Source: Pteria penguin
Taxonomy: Eukaryota; Mollusca; Bivalvia; Pterioida; Pteriidae
Assembly (NCBI GenBank): GCA_035048485.1
Contig: CM068590.1
Span: 13,624,494 to 13,688,493 of the forward strand
Direction of reading: 5' to 3'
Length of the DNA: 64,000 nt
A model generated the notes under the pieces. The model made no database searches. It was not told the DNA's origin and saw only the letters and a program-made list of their open reading frames with translations. Shown here one piece after another: positions 49,495-62,427 of the stretch (position 1 is its first letter; the number at the start of each line of letters is the position of its first letter). A program made the position numbers and the translations under genes.

Positions 49495-49735
49495 TTTATT
49501 TTACGTAGCACTTAACGGTGAAAATATCTGCCAAATCTAATGTACAGCAATCTAGATCATTCCAACAAACAAAATGCAGTAAGGAATCTTTCATATATCA
49601 ATTTCATGTCTGCCATGACATGCAACCTTGGGTTTTCCTGTCTAATCCGAAAGAAAGAGTATATACGAGCCATCGGGAGGACTCGAACCCAGGGTCACTT
49701 GCCACGGCCAAGCACAAAGCCGATTCAGGGTTTTG
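49495..49735 (-). mobile_element. V-domain SINE, degraded (unit 1)
   Basis: On the minus strand a tRNA-like head with box B GGGTTCGAGTCC (49,679-49,690) precedes CTTTCGGATTAGACAGG, AAAACCCAAGGTTGC, GGCAGACATG, AAAGATTCCTTACTG and a CGTTAAGTGCTACGTAAAAT tail, a decayed V-domain. Its counterpart is at 56,497-56,737. The open frames over both copies are spurious. Confidence 0.6.
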
Positions 49736-51956
49736 TCTACAAATGCAGAATATAAAGTGGAATCTGGAGGTTAATCATTGTGTATTGATGTAAGTGACAT
49801 ATGCATGTAGAACCATTTATCTTACTGTGTTTTGTGCGCATGTCCTTGGTAATTTGCGCCATACAGCTTTGTCAGATGTCTTCTGTTATTTCTTTTATAC
49901 ATTTTGGATTAGAATATGGAGGTAGAAGTCCTGGGATATAATAATCACTGTCCTTTGTTTTACTATTATATACCTATAAAAATTCATCAAGTCATAGAGA
50001 CAGGCAATCTAATGCTCTCGTTTTCATTTTAGTACCCATTAAAGAAAAACGGAAATAAACATCAACTTTGTTAGGTCGTTTAAAGACTGTCAACAATGGC
50101 CAGTAACAAATAAATCTGTAATGTCTGAAAAACAATAGTACTAACACGGAAACGACCAATCGGTTACCTATACTTGGTACAGTGCAAAGCTTAGAAGAAC
50201 GGAGGAGAGCAAAACGGAAAGGAAAGCTGAGGGAAAATATGTGTGTGACGTTTATAACACTTTCGTGTGAACACACATAACTTAATAACTATCACATAGG
50301 TACATCTGGTACATTTTCTTTTGTTTTCCTATGTTTAAGTTTTTGAACTGACATAACAAATTCGTGCTTTATTTAGCTGTTAATTCACCGATTGATGTAA
50401 TATTACCCCTTCATAATCAGATACAAAAATAAAACTTATGCTTGCGGAGGCATATTACTTTACATGCTAACGTCAATTGTTACTGTTTTATAATTGATTC
50501 ATTATTATATTTCCATTCTTATATAAAAAAAAACTTGCCACAGGTGTAAGTAAAACAATAATAGAGTAATATTAGTTCCATTAGAAAATCCATATTAAAC
50601 AAAATAATGACCAGTACAAAATCCAGTGACAGAATCAGGTGCCTCGGAATAGTAAGCATCCTATACCGAATTGTCACACTCACCATGATGTTATGAAAGA
50701 AAAAGAGTCGATTCCTTCCAATTACGCTTGAACCTTACATTCAAATTTTCTTATTCCTCATCTACTCCGAAAGTATTTCCATTACACTTAGTCTAACAGG
50801 CTGCTGACTATGAAATTAACATATTTTGTCCACTCTTTCTCCATAAATAATATATGGCAAAATACTGCTATTGATGAATGATTTCTCAACATACAAAGTG
50901 TTTATTACGTTTCATACAATCCTCTCTTTTTGTTATATATTTTTTGTTTATTGTACATGTATAACTCCATGGTGACTTCTGCCACATAAGTGAGCCGGTA
51001 ACTCCTCTTTTTTCTTACTTTCGAATGGATATCCCTTTGACGCTTTATTTACACTATAATATTTAACTGAATAGTGTCCTGTTACATGTAAAAGTATTTA
51101 ACAAGATTGTTATATTGAAAGTGTCGCTTAAACCATTGCCTGATACTGAAAACTATTGAAGGCAAGCAACCAACCAAGAGTACCATTGTTAAAAGTATGA
51201 GGCATTGTTGAGTGATTTACAATCATGCATTACAGTTTAAAAAGAACTATATGTCGTCAAGAGATTGCCACCTTAATTTGAGAAAAGGGAAAGGGTACGC
51301 AATGAAAAATGGGAAAAAATATAAAATATCAAAGTGCATCAAAAAAATTTTAAGAATGAAAGAGGTAAGCAGCTTTTATGAATTCAAAGAGCATCCGGTG
51401 AAAGTCTAACATTCAGAAAACAAGAATACCAATACAATAACAATCAATTTTTATCTTTATCTAGTACATTGTTTGAATTAAAGAAAAAAAGTGTTCCTAT
51501 CATGATTGAAGAACGGGAGCCAGCAAGAAAAACACCGTAAATGTGAATGGGGAAAATTGGCGTTTATGACACGCAGGGGACATGTACAACTTGGTAACTA
51601 TCAGACACTTAAGCATCAAGTACACTTGGGATGTTATGTGATTTATTTGGTTATTTTACTATATAATCGTCTTTTTCAATGTATCTATGACTTTATGTAA
51701 TTATACACAAAATTAAACTATTGATTGGGTTGCATCGATACATCATGGTATACATGTTGTAATTATCAAAATATTTTATTTTCATTATTATATTGATATG
51801 CTTACTTCGATCATAATGCGACAGCTAGTAGTTTTACAAGTAAACAGGGTTGACACATTTCATAGATGTTAGTACGTAATATACATGTAAATTTTGCCAT
51901 CCCCTTGAACAAACAAGAATAAAAGATTGTATATACTATCAATAGAAAGGACAATT

Positions 51957-52147
51957 GAGTCTTTTCGTTATACAGAGTTATTTCCCATATGAGCAGGTAT
52001 CTGACGTCAACACATTGTGACGTCAACCAGTTCTATGGCAACTGGTGTAAAATTACGGGAAGTGATATAGAAATTGTATGACGTCACAAGGGTTTGACGT
52101 CAGATACCTGCTCAAATGGGAAATAACTCTGCATATCGAAAAGACCC
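51957..52147. mobile_element. 191-bp MITE with AATT target duplication
   Basis: Terminal inverted repeats of about 54 bp (GRGTCTTTTCGWTATRCAGA, GTTATTTCCCATWTGAGCAG, GTATCTGACGTCAA) differ at about four positions. AATT flanks both ends (51,953-51,956 and 52,148-52,151). Duplication unit 2 has the intact empty site GGACAATTCTCACTC at 58,943-58,957 with one AATT. Non-coding. The TIR does not match a superfamily I can name. Confidence 0.85.
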
Positions 52148-53184
52148 AATTCTCACTCATCTTGTGTGGGTAACTTAATAGCTATTCTCCGTAATCACTT
52201 AAATGCATGATAACCAACTCTCTTTTAATTTCACACAATAATAAAACTTACTGAGTATTTCAAATTTTGACTAAATTTTGGTTGCTATGCATTTTACTTG
52301 GCATGGCAACTAGCGTTAAATGCATGTAAATAGCGTTTATTAGTTGATTTCAAGCTTTTACAGATATGTATTTTATTTATAATTTTACAGCTTTTCTATT
52401 GTCAAACAAAGTTTGTTCCTTATTGATGTTATTGACACTAAAATAGCTGTAAGGTGTCCTTTGAATTTATTATTGTATGATAACAATATAGCCGTGTTGA
52501 GAATTTAGGAAAATTAACATGCAGTGTTTGTGCTTGTAATGTGATTTTAAGATTTGATTTTAAAAACTCATATTTCATAACTATATATATTTTAGTTCAT
52601 GCTAACTTTAAAAAAAGTAATTGGAAATAATTAGTCATCCTTTCTGTTCAGAATAGTGCGACTTGGATTTATGTTTTTCATTTTACAAATGAATGATAAA
52701 TTGATGCCTTTTATAGAAACTGGAAGCATGTTACTGAAAGAACTTTATTTAGAGAAATAAAAGGTCCAATAACTAAACATTAATAATAATTAAGTTTACT
52801 TTTGGGTGTCTTTATCGAAAATTTTGAAATAAAAAATGTCCAGTATAACGCACAATTACATGAATGGAGAGAATTAAACATGAAGCGATAGAGTATAAAG
52901 AATCGACCGCATTAGAGAAAAAATTACTAACGGTAGCAATAAATTTGATATTCACACGATCCACAACGATACATATTTTGTGAAGGAACAGTCTGATTCC
53001 AAAAGTAAGTACATGTATACACCAAAAGACATCATCCAAATATTAGAAATTCTTATGGATAATATTTTTGTACAGAAGCCCTAGAAGAACATTATTAGTT
53101 ACTTATTTGTTATGACTTATTAGTTGCTTCTTATTTGTTATTACTTATTTGTTATGACTGATGAAAACGTGTCAGTACAGACAG

Positions 53185-53220
53185 ATGGCGTCAACTTGCA
53201 GTTCAGATAGCGAGGAAGAG
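53185..53220 (+). CDS. possible 12-codon first exon (unit 1)
   Basis: ATG GCG TCA ACT TGC ... GAG GAA GAG (MASTCSSDSEEE) runs directly into a consensus donor GTATGT. The counterpart in unit 2 (59,985-60,020) keeps frame, donor and acidic C-end with two changes (A2T and T4S). No downstream exon could be found within the unit, and an overlapping ATG at 53,154 opens an alternative short frame. Offered only as a candidate. Confidence 0.25.
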
Positions 53221-53894
53221 GTATGTAATTTAAACAATAGGCCAGGGGTTAAACCATAAATTAACACGCCTTAAATCCAAATTCATCAGTAAATTGAGCA
53301 GCTTACACGAAGGGAAATGAATAAATAAATAAGTCAGTTTGAGAAACAAAAGTAAAATCTCCACAACCGGAAGTGAGATCATGCCTGGACCGGGAATCTC
53401 CCATTTTGAACAGTTTGGGAACGTTGTTAGCGAAATAGCAAGCAAGTGATTCAAATTGTGACACAAAAAGAAGTTTTAAATATCGAAATGCTTTAATAAT
53501 ATCTGGTTGCATTGAAAGCATTGAGCACTAGCAAGCATAGAAAAAAAAAACGGAATATAAATGCCGTCCTACCTTTATTTTGTTACATTTTACCTGATTT
53601 CGCACGCCACTGGCACATAAGACCGGATAACGTAGATAGGACTTGTACATAAGCTTGTATAAAATACTAAATATTATTTATGACCTTTATATTAATTCTT
53701 AATACCCAAACACACTGAGGCAGTAATTGCAATATATTTACATTGAACTAGTCTTATAAGGTTTTAAACCGAAAGTACTACTGTTATCTTTTAGCAAGGC
53801 TCGAATCTTGCTAACGACGTGAGTAACGCGATAAATTTCCACGGCTGAACTACATATATGGAGGATAATTTAGACATGTAGAGATATAACTTAA

Positions 53895-54847
53895 GGGGAG
53901 TGCACACGCACCATTTTAAGTTGGAGTGTAAATGAGTGTTCAAATTTGATCCTGCTTTGACGCCAATCAATAAATGTTCACAATTTTTGCACACTAGTTT
54001 CTATACCCCAAGAGATTCATTTCCCCAAAGTTTTAAAACTGAATAACCTATTGAACTGACAAGCAAGACGATTGTAAATTGTGCATCAAACTGCAGCTTT
54101 GTTTATACAAACAATGATTTTTGTTATGATATATCTAAATAGTTAGTTTGTTATATGTCTACGAACGATTGTCTTTGGATTTTTCTAATTCTACATCAAA
54201 CAATCACAAATTAGAATTTTATAAGCTGGGGTAATCGAATATTCGATTAAAAAGATGGACGCCTTTGTATATGCGTCAACATGAGGGGCGGATCGCTGCA
54301 TAAACAGTTAATAATCATGACACATAAATATAGTAAATTAATTCTTCGAAACATGTTTCACTTCTTATATCAATATCTATAGTATTTTGATGATATTGTC
54401 AACCATTACTCAATAAATCGTGAATCATATATTGAGATTTTTTCAAAGATCCACCAATGATCCATGCCTACCGATGTAAATTGTAGGTCGCCATTGAACA
54501 TGTTTTTAAAAAAAATGAGAAACTCTATTTCTGCGGTATTTCTTTCATAATTGAAGGACAATCGTTCGTAGATATATCATCAAACTAACGATTGAGAAAC
54601 TTATTCAAAAATACATTGTACGCACATGCCTGTGGCTTTGCAGCCAGGTGCATAATTTGTACATTAATCTCATGCAAAATCTGCCAGGAATTCAATCTCA
54701 AAAACCTGGGGAAATGAAGCTTTCTTATATATAGATAACATTGTCTTAAAATGATATGAATTGACTATTTAGTGTCCAAGCGAGATAGATTTCAATTTGG
54801 AACACTCTATTTACAGTACAAGTTAAAATGGTGTGTGTACATTCCCC
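53895..54847. mobile_element. TTAA-flanked fold-back DNA element (unit 1)
   Basis: The ends GGGGAGTGCACACGCACCAT and its inverse ATGGTGTGTGTACATTCCCC are each flanked by TTAA (53,891-53,894 and 54,848-54,851). The two halves are imperfect inverted copies over much of the 953 bp. Paired landmarks include TTCATTTCCCCA, TTGTGCAT/ATGCAC with GCAGCTTTG/GGCTTTGCAGC, and GAACGATTGTC/GACAATCGTTC. TTAA targets are used by piggyBac and Kolobok transposases. No coding sequence remains. Confidence 0.75.
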
Positions 54848-55145
54848 TTAACTATAAGATGTAACTTTTTCATTTGTACTTTGTGCAAATGCATCATTTA
54901 CATATGTATTATCGTTTGAATTTGTACTTAGATCAAGATAAAATCAACGTACATGACCCTGACTCTTTTATGTCACATATTTAACTTGTACCAACATTTC
55001 CAATAAAGTTTTTGTAATTGTTGGTTTATAGCTTTATACCGTATTATGTTATATTAGTATGACATTATTTTCATTTCTTGTGCCATTGCTCAACGCAAAT
55101 TTCTGTTGAGGGTTCTATTACTCATTAATTAAAACTGAGAATATG

Positions 55146-56431
55146 AAATATAGAGTAATATTTGATAAATTGAGATATTATCTTATGATACCATTTATTA
55201 TTTTTACATGGTTGAAATGAAAAATTTTCATGATTTTGATTTGAATTAACGCTAAGAAAATAAAATGCAAGACTAAGATCTCATTTTTCATAGTAAGTTG
55301 CATAGTAATTTAGGTGAGTAAAATAGGATTCAATTGATCTATTATCATGAGAACTTGGTATAATATCATAGCACGGGGTATTTCATTTAATTATATGTTG
55401 TTAATGTCCATGTAAAATGCATTTAAAAATCTAAAAGAGGGAAATGTGAAGATTACAATTAATGTCAATCCTATGCACTTTATGTGTGAAAAATCTTAAC
55501 AATTTCACATTACATGTATATTTATTATTTTTTCGCATAGGGGATAGTGTAAAATAATTTTTATCTGCAATAGAAAACAGACCATATTTAGGAAAACTGT
55601 CCTTATACACATAACAGACATTCTAATTCACTTATTTTGTTTTGACAATTCTGATTGGGCACACGTTAGCGTTCAGACATGTATAATCACAGTATACCGT
55701 CCTCAAATTTATTACTATATTGTACCTACTCTGTCCACATTGCCTCTGACTCCAACTAACAAAAATACTGTCTGTAACAACTTCGTTCAGTGCTCTTAAG
55801 TTTCATTTTAAGTCTCGTATCAAGGACGATTTGCTAGTTCTACCATTCAAGTGCACAATTATTACAATGAAGTTAAACCAACAAAACCGACAAAGTACAT
55901 GACGTAGCACCAATGCATCGTGCAGTTATTTCATCTCGCCGCGCTGTAGCAAAACTGTCTGTTCAGTTGTTTACGAGCGATATCAACTTACTCAGGTGTG
56001 AATCAATTTGTGACTAATAATTTAATCAACTTTGAGAATATGAAAATGATGAAAATTCTTATGGCAATGCAGTAAGAATCAATTTGTTTCTCGGAAGAAT
56101 TTTATGCATGGCGTTATCCATCCCTTAGCAACGAGGAGTTTAGAGGCAATTTCAAAGTTAAAAAACGATGTTTATTTTACAGTGAATTAGAATGGGGATA
56201 AACGTACTCCACAAGCGTCGCCAGGAAAATTCTGTTTCCAACGGTATAACCACGGTATACCTGTCGGAAACAATCGAACACAGTACGTTTATCCCCTAAT
56301 TACACATTATCACTGTGTATATTTTTGGGAATGATTTTGAATTGACGCATGTATCATTGCCATCTCATTCATGACCCCATTACCAGTCCATATTTCAGAA
56401 GCTGCTGTTTGAAATACCACTCATTTTGTCT
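55146..56431. other. 1.3-kb segment present only in duplication II unit 2
   Basis: No target duplication or terminal repeats at the borders, so a deletion from unit 1 is as likely as an insertion here. Inside is a small palindrome-ended block (56,194-56,296) with GGGGATAAACGTACT and its inverse AGTACGTTTATCCCC. Otherwise unrecognised. Confidence 0.6.
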
Positions 56432-56496
56432 ACAGAAGTCCATAGTTAAGTTTACCGTAAAAAGCCAACATCTTTAAAAATATTTCTGTTTTTATT

Positions 56497-56737
56497 TTTA
56501 TTTTACGTAGCACTTAACGGTGAAAATATCTGCCAAATCTAATGTACAGCAATCTAGATCATTACAACAAACAAAATGCAGTAAGGAATCTTTCATATAT
56601 CAATTTCATGTCTGCCATGACATGCAACCTTGGGTTTTCCTGTCTAATCCGAAAGAAAGAGTATAGACGAGCCATCGGGAGGGCTCGAACAGAGGGTCAC
56701 TTGCCACGGCCAAGCACAAAGCCGATTCAGGGTTTTG
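56497..56737 (-). mobile_element. V-domain SINE, degraded (unit 2)
   Basis: Duplicate of 49,495-49,735. The box B here has further decayed (GAGGGCTCGAACAGAGG on the plus strand). Confidence 0.6.
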
Positions 56738-59700
56738 TCTACAAATGCAGAATATAAAGTGGAATTTGGAGGTTAATCATTGTGTATTGATGTAAGTGAC
56801 ATATGCATGTAGAACCATTTATCTTACAGTGTTTTGTGCGCATGTCCTTGGTAATTTGCGCCATACAGCTTTGTCAGATGTCTTCTGTTATTTCTTTTAT
56901 ACATTTTGGATTAGAATATGGAGGTAGAAGTCCTGGGATATAATAATCACTGTCCTTTGTTTTACTATTATATACCTATAAAAAATTCATCAAGTCATAG
57001 AGACAGGCAATCTAATGCTCTCGTTTTCATTTTAGTACCCATTAAAGAAAAACGGAAATAAACATCAACTTTGTTAGGTCGTTTAAAGACTGTCAACAAT
57101 GGCCAGTAACAAATAAATCTGTAATGTCTGAAAAACAATAGTACTAACATGGAAACGACCGACCTGTACTTGGTACAGTGCAAAGCTTAGAAGAAAGAAG
57201 GAGAGCAAAACGGAAAGGAAAGCTGAGGGAAAATATGTGTTTGGCGTTTATAACACTTTCGTGTGAACACACATAACTTAATAACTATCACATAGGTACA
57301 TCTGGTACATTTGCTTTTGTTTTCCTATGTTTAAGTGTTTTAACTGACATAACAAATTCGTGCTTTATTTAGCTGTTAATTCACCGATTGATGTAATATT
57401 ACCCCTTCATAATCAGATACAAAAATAAAACTAATGCTTGCGGAGGCATATTACTTTACATGCTAACGTCAATTGTTACTGTTTTATAATTGATTCATTA
57501 TTATATTGCCATTCTTACATAAAAAAAAAAACTTGCCACAGGTGTAAGTAAAACAATAATAGAGTAATATTATTTCCGTTAGAAAATCCATATAAAAACA
57601 AAATAATGAGCAAAGGCAATCATGGACCACTACAAAATCCAGTGACGGAATCAGGTGCCTTTGAATAGTAAGCATCTTATACCGACTTGTCACACTCACC
57701 ATGGAGTCGATTCCTTCCAATTACGCTTGAACCTTACATACATATTTTCTGATTCCTCATCTACTCCGAAAGTATTTCCATTACACTTAGTCTAACAGGC
57801 TACTGACTATGAAATTAACATAATTTTGTCCACTCTTTCTCCATAAATAATATATGGCAAAATATTGTTAATGATGAATGATTTCACAACATACAAAGTG
57901 TTTATTACGTTTCATACAATCCTCTCCTTTTGTTATATATTTTTTGTTTATTGTATATCTCCATGGTGACTTCTGCCACATAAGTGAGCCGGTAACTCCT
58001 CTTTTTTCTTACTTTGGAATGGATATCCCTTTGACGCTTTATTTACACTATAATATTTAACTGAATAGTGTCCTGTTACATGTAAAAGTATTTAACAAGA
58101 TTGTTATATTGAAAGTGTTGCTTAAACCATTGCCTGATACTGAAAACTATTGAAGGCAAGCAACCAACCAAGAGTACCATTGTTAAAAGTATGAGGCAAT
58201 GTTGAGTGATTTACAATCATGCATTACAGTTTAACAAGAACTATATGTCGTCAAGAGATTGCCACCTTAATTTGAGAAAAGGGAAAGGGTACGCAATGAA
58301 AAATGGGAAAAAATATAAAATATCAAAGTGCATCAAAAAAATTTTAAGAATGAAAGAGGTAAGCAGCTTTTATGAATTCAAAGAGCATCCGGTGAAAGTC
58401 TGACATTCAGAAAACAAGAATACCAATACAATAACAATCAATTTTTTATCTTTATCTAGTACATTGTTTGAATTAAAGAAAAAAAGTGTTCCTATCATGA
58501 TTGAAGAACGGGAGCCAGCAAGAAAAACACCGTAAATGTGAATGGGGAAAATTGGCGTTTATGACACGCAGGGGACATGTACAACTTGGTAACTATCAGA
58601 CACTTAAGCATCAAGTACACTTGGGATGTTATGTGATTTATTTGGTTATTTTACTATATAATCGTCTTTTTCAATGTATCTATGACTTTATGTAATTATA
58701 CACAAAATTAAACTATTGATTAGGTTGCATCGCTACATCATGGTATACATGTTGGAATTATCAAATATTTTATTTTCAATATTATATTGTTATGCTTACT
58801 TCGATCATAATGCGACAGCTAGTAGTTTTACAAGTAAACAGGGTTGACACATTTCATAGATGTTAGTACGTAATATACATGTAAATTTTGCCATCCCCTT
58901 GAACAAACAAGAATAAAAGATTGTATATACTATCAATAGAAAGGACAATTCTCACTCATCTTGTGTGGGTAACTTAATAGCTATTCTCCGTAATCACTTA
59001 AATGCATGATAACCAACTCTCTTTAAATTTCACACAATAATAAAACTTGCTGAGTATTTCAAATTTTGACTAAATTTTGGTTGCTATGCATTTTACTTGG
59101 CATGGCAACTAGCGTTAAATGCATGTAAATAGCGTTTATTAGTTGATTTCAAGCCTTTATAGATATGTATTTTATTTATAATTTTACAGCTTTTCTATTG
59201 TCAAACAAAGTTTGTTCCTTATTGATGTTATTGACACTAAAATAGCTGTAAGGTGTCCTTTGAATTAATTATTGTATGATAACAATATAGCCGTGTTGAG
59301 AATTTAGGAAAATTAACATGCAGTGTTTGTGCTTGTATTGTGATTTTAAGATTTGATTTTAAAAACTCACATTTCTTAAATATATATATTTTAGTTCATG
59401 CTAACTTTAAAAAAAGTAATTGGAAATAATTAGTCATCCTTTCTGTTCAGAATAAGGCAACTTGGATTTTCGTTTTTCATTTTACAAATGAATGATAAAT
59501 TCATGCCTTTTATAGAAACTGGAAGCATGTTTTTGAAAGAACTTTATTTAGAGAAATAAAAGGTCCAATAACTAAACATTAATAATGATTAAGTTTACTT
59601 TTGGGTGTCTTTATCGAAAATTTTGAAATAAAAAATGTCCAATACAACGCACAATTACATGAATGGAGCGAATTAAACATGAAGCGATAGAGTATAAAGA

Positions 59701-59984
59701 ATCGACCGCATTAGAGAAAAAATTACTAACGGTAGCAATAAATTTGATATTCACACGATCCACAACGATACATATTTTGTGAAGGAACAGTCTGATTCCA
59801 AAAGTAAGTACATGTATACACAAAAAGAGATCATCCAAATATTAGAATTTCTTATGGATAATATTTTTTGTACAGAAGCCCTAGAAGAACATTATTAGTT
59901 ACTTATTTGTTATGACTTATTAGTTACTTCTTATTTGTTATTACTTATTTGTTATGACTGATGAAAACGTGTCAGTACAGACAG

Positions 59985-60020
59985 ATGACGTCAAGTTGCA
60001 GTTCAGATAGCGAGGAAGAG
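59985..60020 (+). CDS. possible 12-codon first exon (unit 2)
   Basis: Reads MTSSCSSDSEEE followed by GTATGT. Paralogous to 53,185-53,220. Conservation is weak evidence because the whole duplication is recent. Confidence 0.25.
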
Positions 60021-60685
60021 GTATGTAATTTAAACAATAGGCCAGGGGTTAAACCATAAATTAACACGCCTTAAATCCAAATTCATCAGTAAATTGAGCA
60101 GCTTACACGAAGGGAAATGAATAAATAAATAAGTCAGTTTGAGAAACAAAAGTAAAATCTCCACAACCGGAAGTGAGATCATGCCTGGACCGGGAATCTC
60201 CCATTTTGAAAGGTTTGGGAACGTTGTTAGCGAAATAGCAAGCAAATTGTGACACAAAAAGAAGTTTTAAATATCGAAATGCTTTAATAATATCTGGTTG
60301 CATTGAAAGCATTGAGCACTAGCAAGCATAGAAAAAAAAAACGGAACATAAATGCCGTCCTACCTTTATTTTTTTACATTTTACCTGATTTCGCACGCCA
60401 CTGGCACATAAGACCAGATAACGTAGATAGTACTTGTACATAAGCTTGTATAAAATACTAAATATTATTTATGACCTTTATATTAATTCTTAATACCCAA
60501 GCACAGTGAGGCAGTAATTGCAATATATTTACATTGAACTAGTCTTATAAGGTTTTAAACCGAAAGTACTACTGTTATCTTTTAGCAAGGCTCGAATCTT
60601 GCTAACGACGTGAGTAACGCAATAAATTTCCGCGGCTGACCTACATATATGGAGGATAATTTAGACATGTAGAGATATAACTTAA

Positions 60686-61602
60686 GGGGAGTGTACACGC
60701 ACCATTTTAAGTTGGAGTGTAAATGGAGTGTTCAAATTTGATCCTGCTTTGACGCTAATCAATAAATGTTCACAATTTTTGCACACTACTTTCTATACCC
60801 CTAGAGATTCATTTCCCCAAAGTTTTAAAAATGAATAACCTATTGAATTGACAAGCAAGAAGATTGTAAATTGTGCATCGAACTGCACAACTGCAGCTTT
60901 GTTTATACAAACATATATGTCTATGAACGATTGTCTTTGGATTTTTCTAATTCTACATCAAACAATCACAAATTAGAATTTTATAAGCTGGGGGTAATCG
61001 AATATTCGATTAAAAACATGGACGCCTTTGTATATGCGTCAACATGAGGGGCGGATCGCTGCATAAACAGTTAATAATCATGACACATAAATATAGTAAA
61101 TTAATTCTTCTAAACATGTTTCACTTCTTATATCAATATTTATAGTATTTTGATGATATTGTCAACCATTACTCAATAAATCGTGAATCATATATTAAGA
61201 TTTTTTCAAAGATCCACCACTGATCCATGCCTACCGATGTAAATTGTAGATCGCCATTTAACATGTTTTAAAAAAATGAGAAACTCTACTTTCTGCGGTA
61301 TTTCTTTCATAATTGAAGGACAATCGTTCGTAGATATATCATCAAACTAACGACTGAGAAACTTATTTCAAAAATTCATTGTACGCACATGCCTGTGGCT
61401 TTGCAGCCAGGTGCATAATATGTACATTAATCTCATGCAAAATCTACGAGGAATTCAATCTCTGGGGAAATGAAGCTTTTCATATATAGATAACATTGTC
61501 TTAAAATGATACGAATTGACTATTTAGTGTCCAAGCGAGATAGATTTCAATTTGGAACACTCTATTTACAGTGCAAGTTAAAATGGTGCGTGTACATTCC
61601 CC
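60686..61602. mobile_element. TTAA-flanked fold-back DNA element (unit 2)
   Basis: Duplicate of 53,895-54,847, flanked by TTAA at 60,682-60,685 and 61,603-61,606. It is slightly shorter through internal deletions (near 60,913 and 61,460). Confidence 0.75.
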
Positions 61603-61964
61603 TTAACTATAAGATGTAACTTTTTCATTTGTACTTTGTGCAAATGCATCATTTACATATGTATTATCGTTTGAATTTGTACTTAGATCAAGATAAAATC
61701 AACGTACATGACTCTGACTCTTTTATGTCACATATTTAACATTTACCAACATTTCCAATAAAGTTCTTGTAATTGTTGGTTTATAGTTTTATACCGTATA
61801 ATGTTATATTAGTATGACATTATTTTAGTTAAATTGACTTATCTTAAACAAAAGCTGTCTTTACTTTGTTTTATTTCATGTACTTCCTTGTCAGGATACA
61901 AGGAAATTAAGGAAGATATTTAAAACAAACAAGTAAAGGCAGTATGATGTTTTCTTACAGTTGT

Positions 61965-62340
61965 TGGACTGTCTTCTGTGTGTGTGTATCTGTCCGTGGA
62001 CAAAAACTTGGTCAAAAGTTTTGATTAGTAAATGGTAGGGATTTCATATGTGTATTTCTTATGACAAGACTTTTTTATTTGATACAAAGATCTTGACCCT
62101 GTGACCTTCGACTTGGAGTTTGACCTACTTTAAAAAAGCTTTGATATTGGTCATAACCTTAGATTGGTATGTGACGGGACTTTTATATTTCACGTGCGTT
62201 TCTTGTGACACTGAACCTTTCATTTAATACTTTGACCTTGACCCGGTCTTTTTAACCTTCGAACTAGTTTCAAGAAAACGGTTCAAAAATTGTAGCGGAC
62301 GGGGGCATCATAATGTTTCACAAACACAGATTGTCTTTGA
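61965..62340 (+). repeat. GGGGGCA-ended dispersed repeat, left copy (partial)
   Basis: Starts near TTGGACTGTCTTCTGTGTG and CTGTCCGTGGACAAAAAC. Carries CCTGTGACCTTCGACTTGGA and GACCTTGACCCGG and ends GACGGGGGCATCATAATGTT then TCACAAACACAGATTGTC. The beginning (TGCCCCCG end) is missing. Confidence 0.6.
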
Positions 62341-62427
62341 CTACTATTGTTGAAATTAAATGTTATAATTAAATAACAATGTTTTAATGTTGTATTGTCA
62401 AAATTAATTATCGAACAAAAAAGATAT

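Larger units (their letters stand above)
49366..55070. repeat. tandem segmental duplication II, unit 1
   Basis: From CATTTCTTTTGCCATTGCTC this unit runs about 5.7 kb before the same sequence starts again at 55,071. Long runs are identical to unit 2 with scattered substitutions and small indels, so the event is recent. Differences: unit 1 lacks about 1.3 kb found at 55,146-56,431 and alone carries the 191-bp MITE at 51,957-52,147. Confidence 0.9.
55071..61835. repeat. tandem segmental duplication II, unit 2
   Basis: Second copy of 49,366-55,070 with the same gene-poor content in the same orientation. After CTATTACTCATTAATTAAAA it carries about 1.3 kb (55,146-56,431) absent from unit 1, then resumes at GAAGTCCATAGT. 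It ends near GTATGACATTATTTT, the same string at which unit 1 joins unit 2. Confidence 0.9.

Noticed and set aside
49518..49793. 91-residue and 71-residue open frames, repeated at 56,542
   Set aside because: They read through the minus-strand V-SINE (box B and V-domain landmarks), so they are spurious.
52812..53039. 75-residue hydrophobic frame conserved at 59,611-59,838
   Set aside because: Conservation equals that of the surrounding duplicated DNA and substitutions are not biased to silent sites; no family recognised.
55146..56431. Insertion of a mobile element in duplication II unit 2
   Set aside because: No target duplication or terminal repeats at its edges; a deletion in unit 1 explains it equally well.
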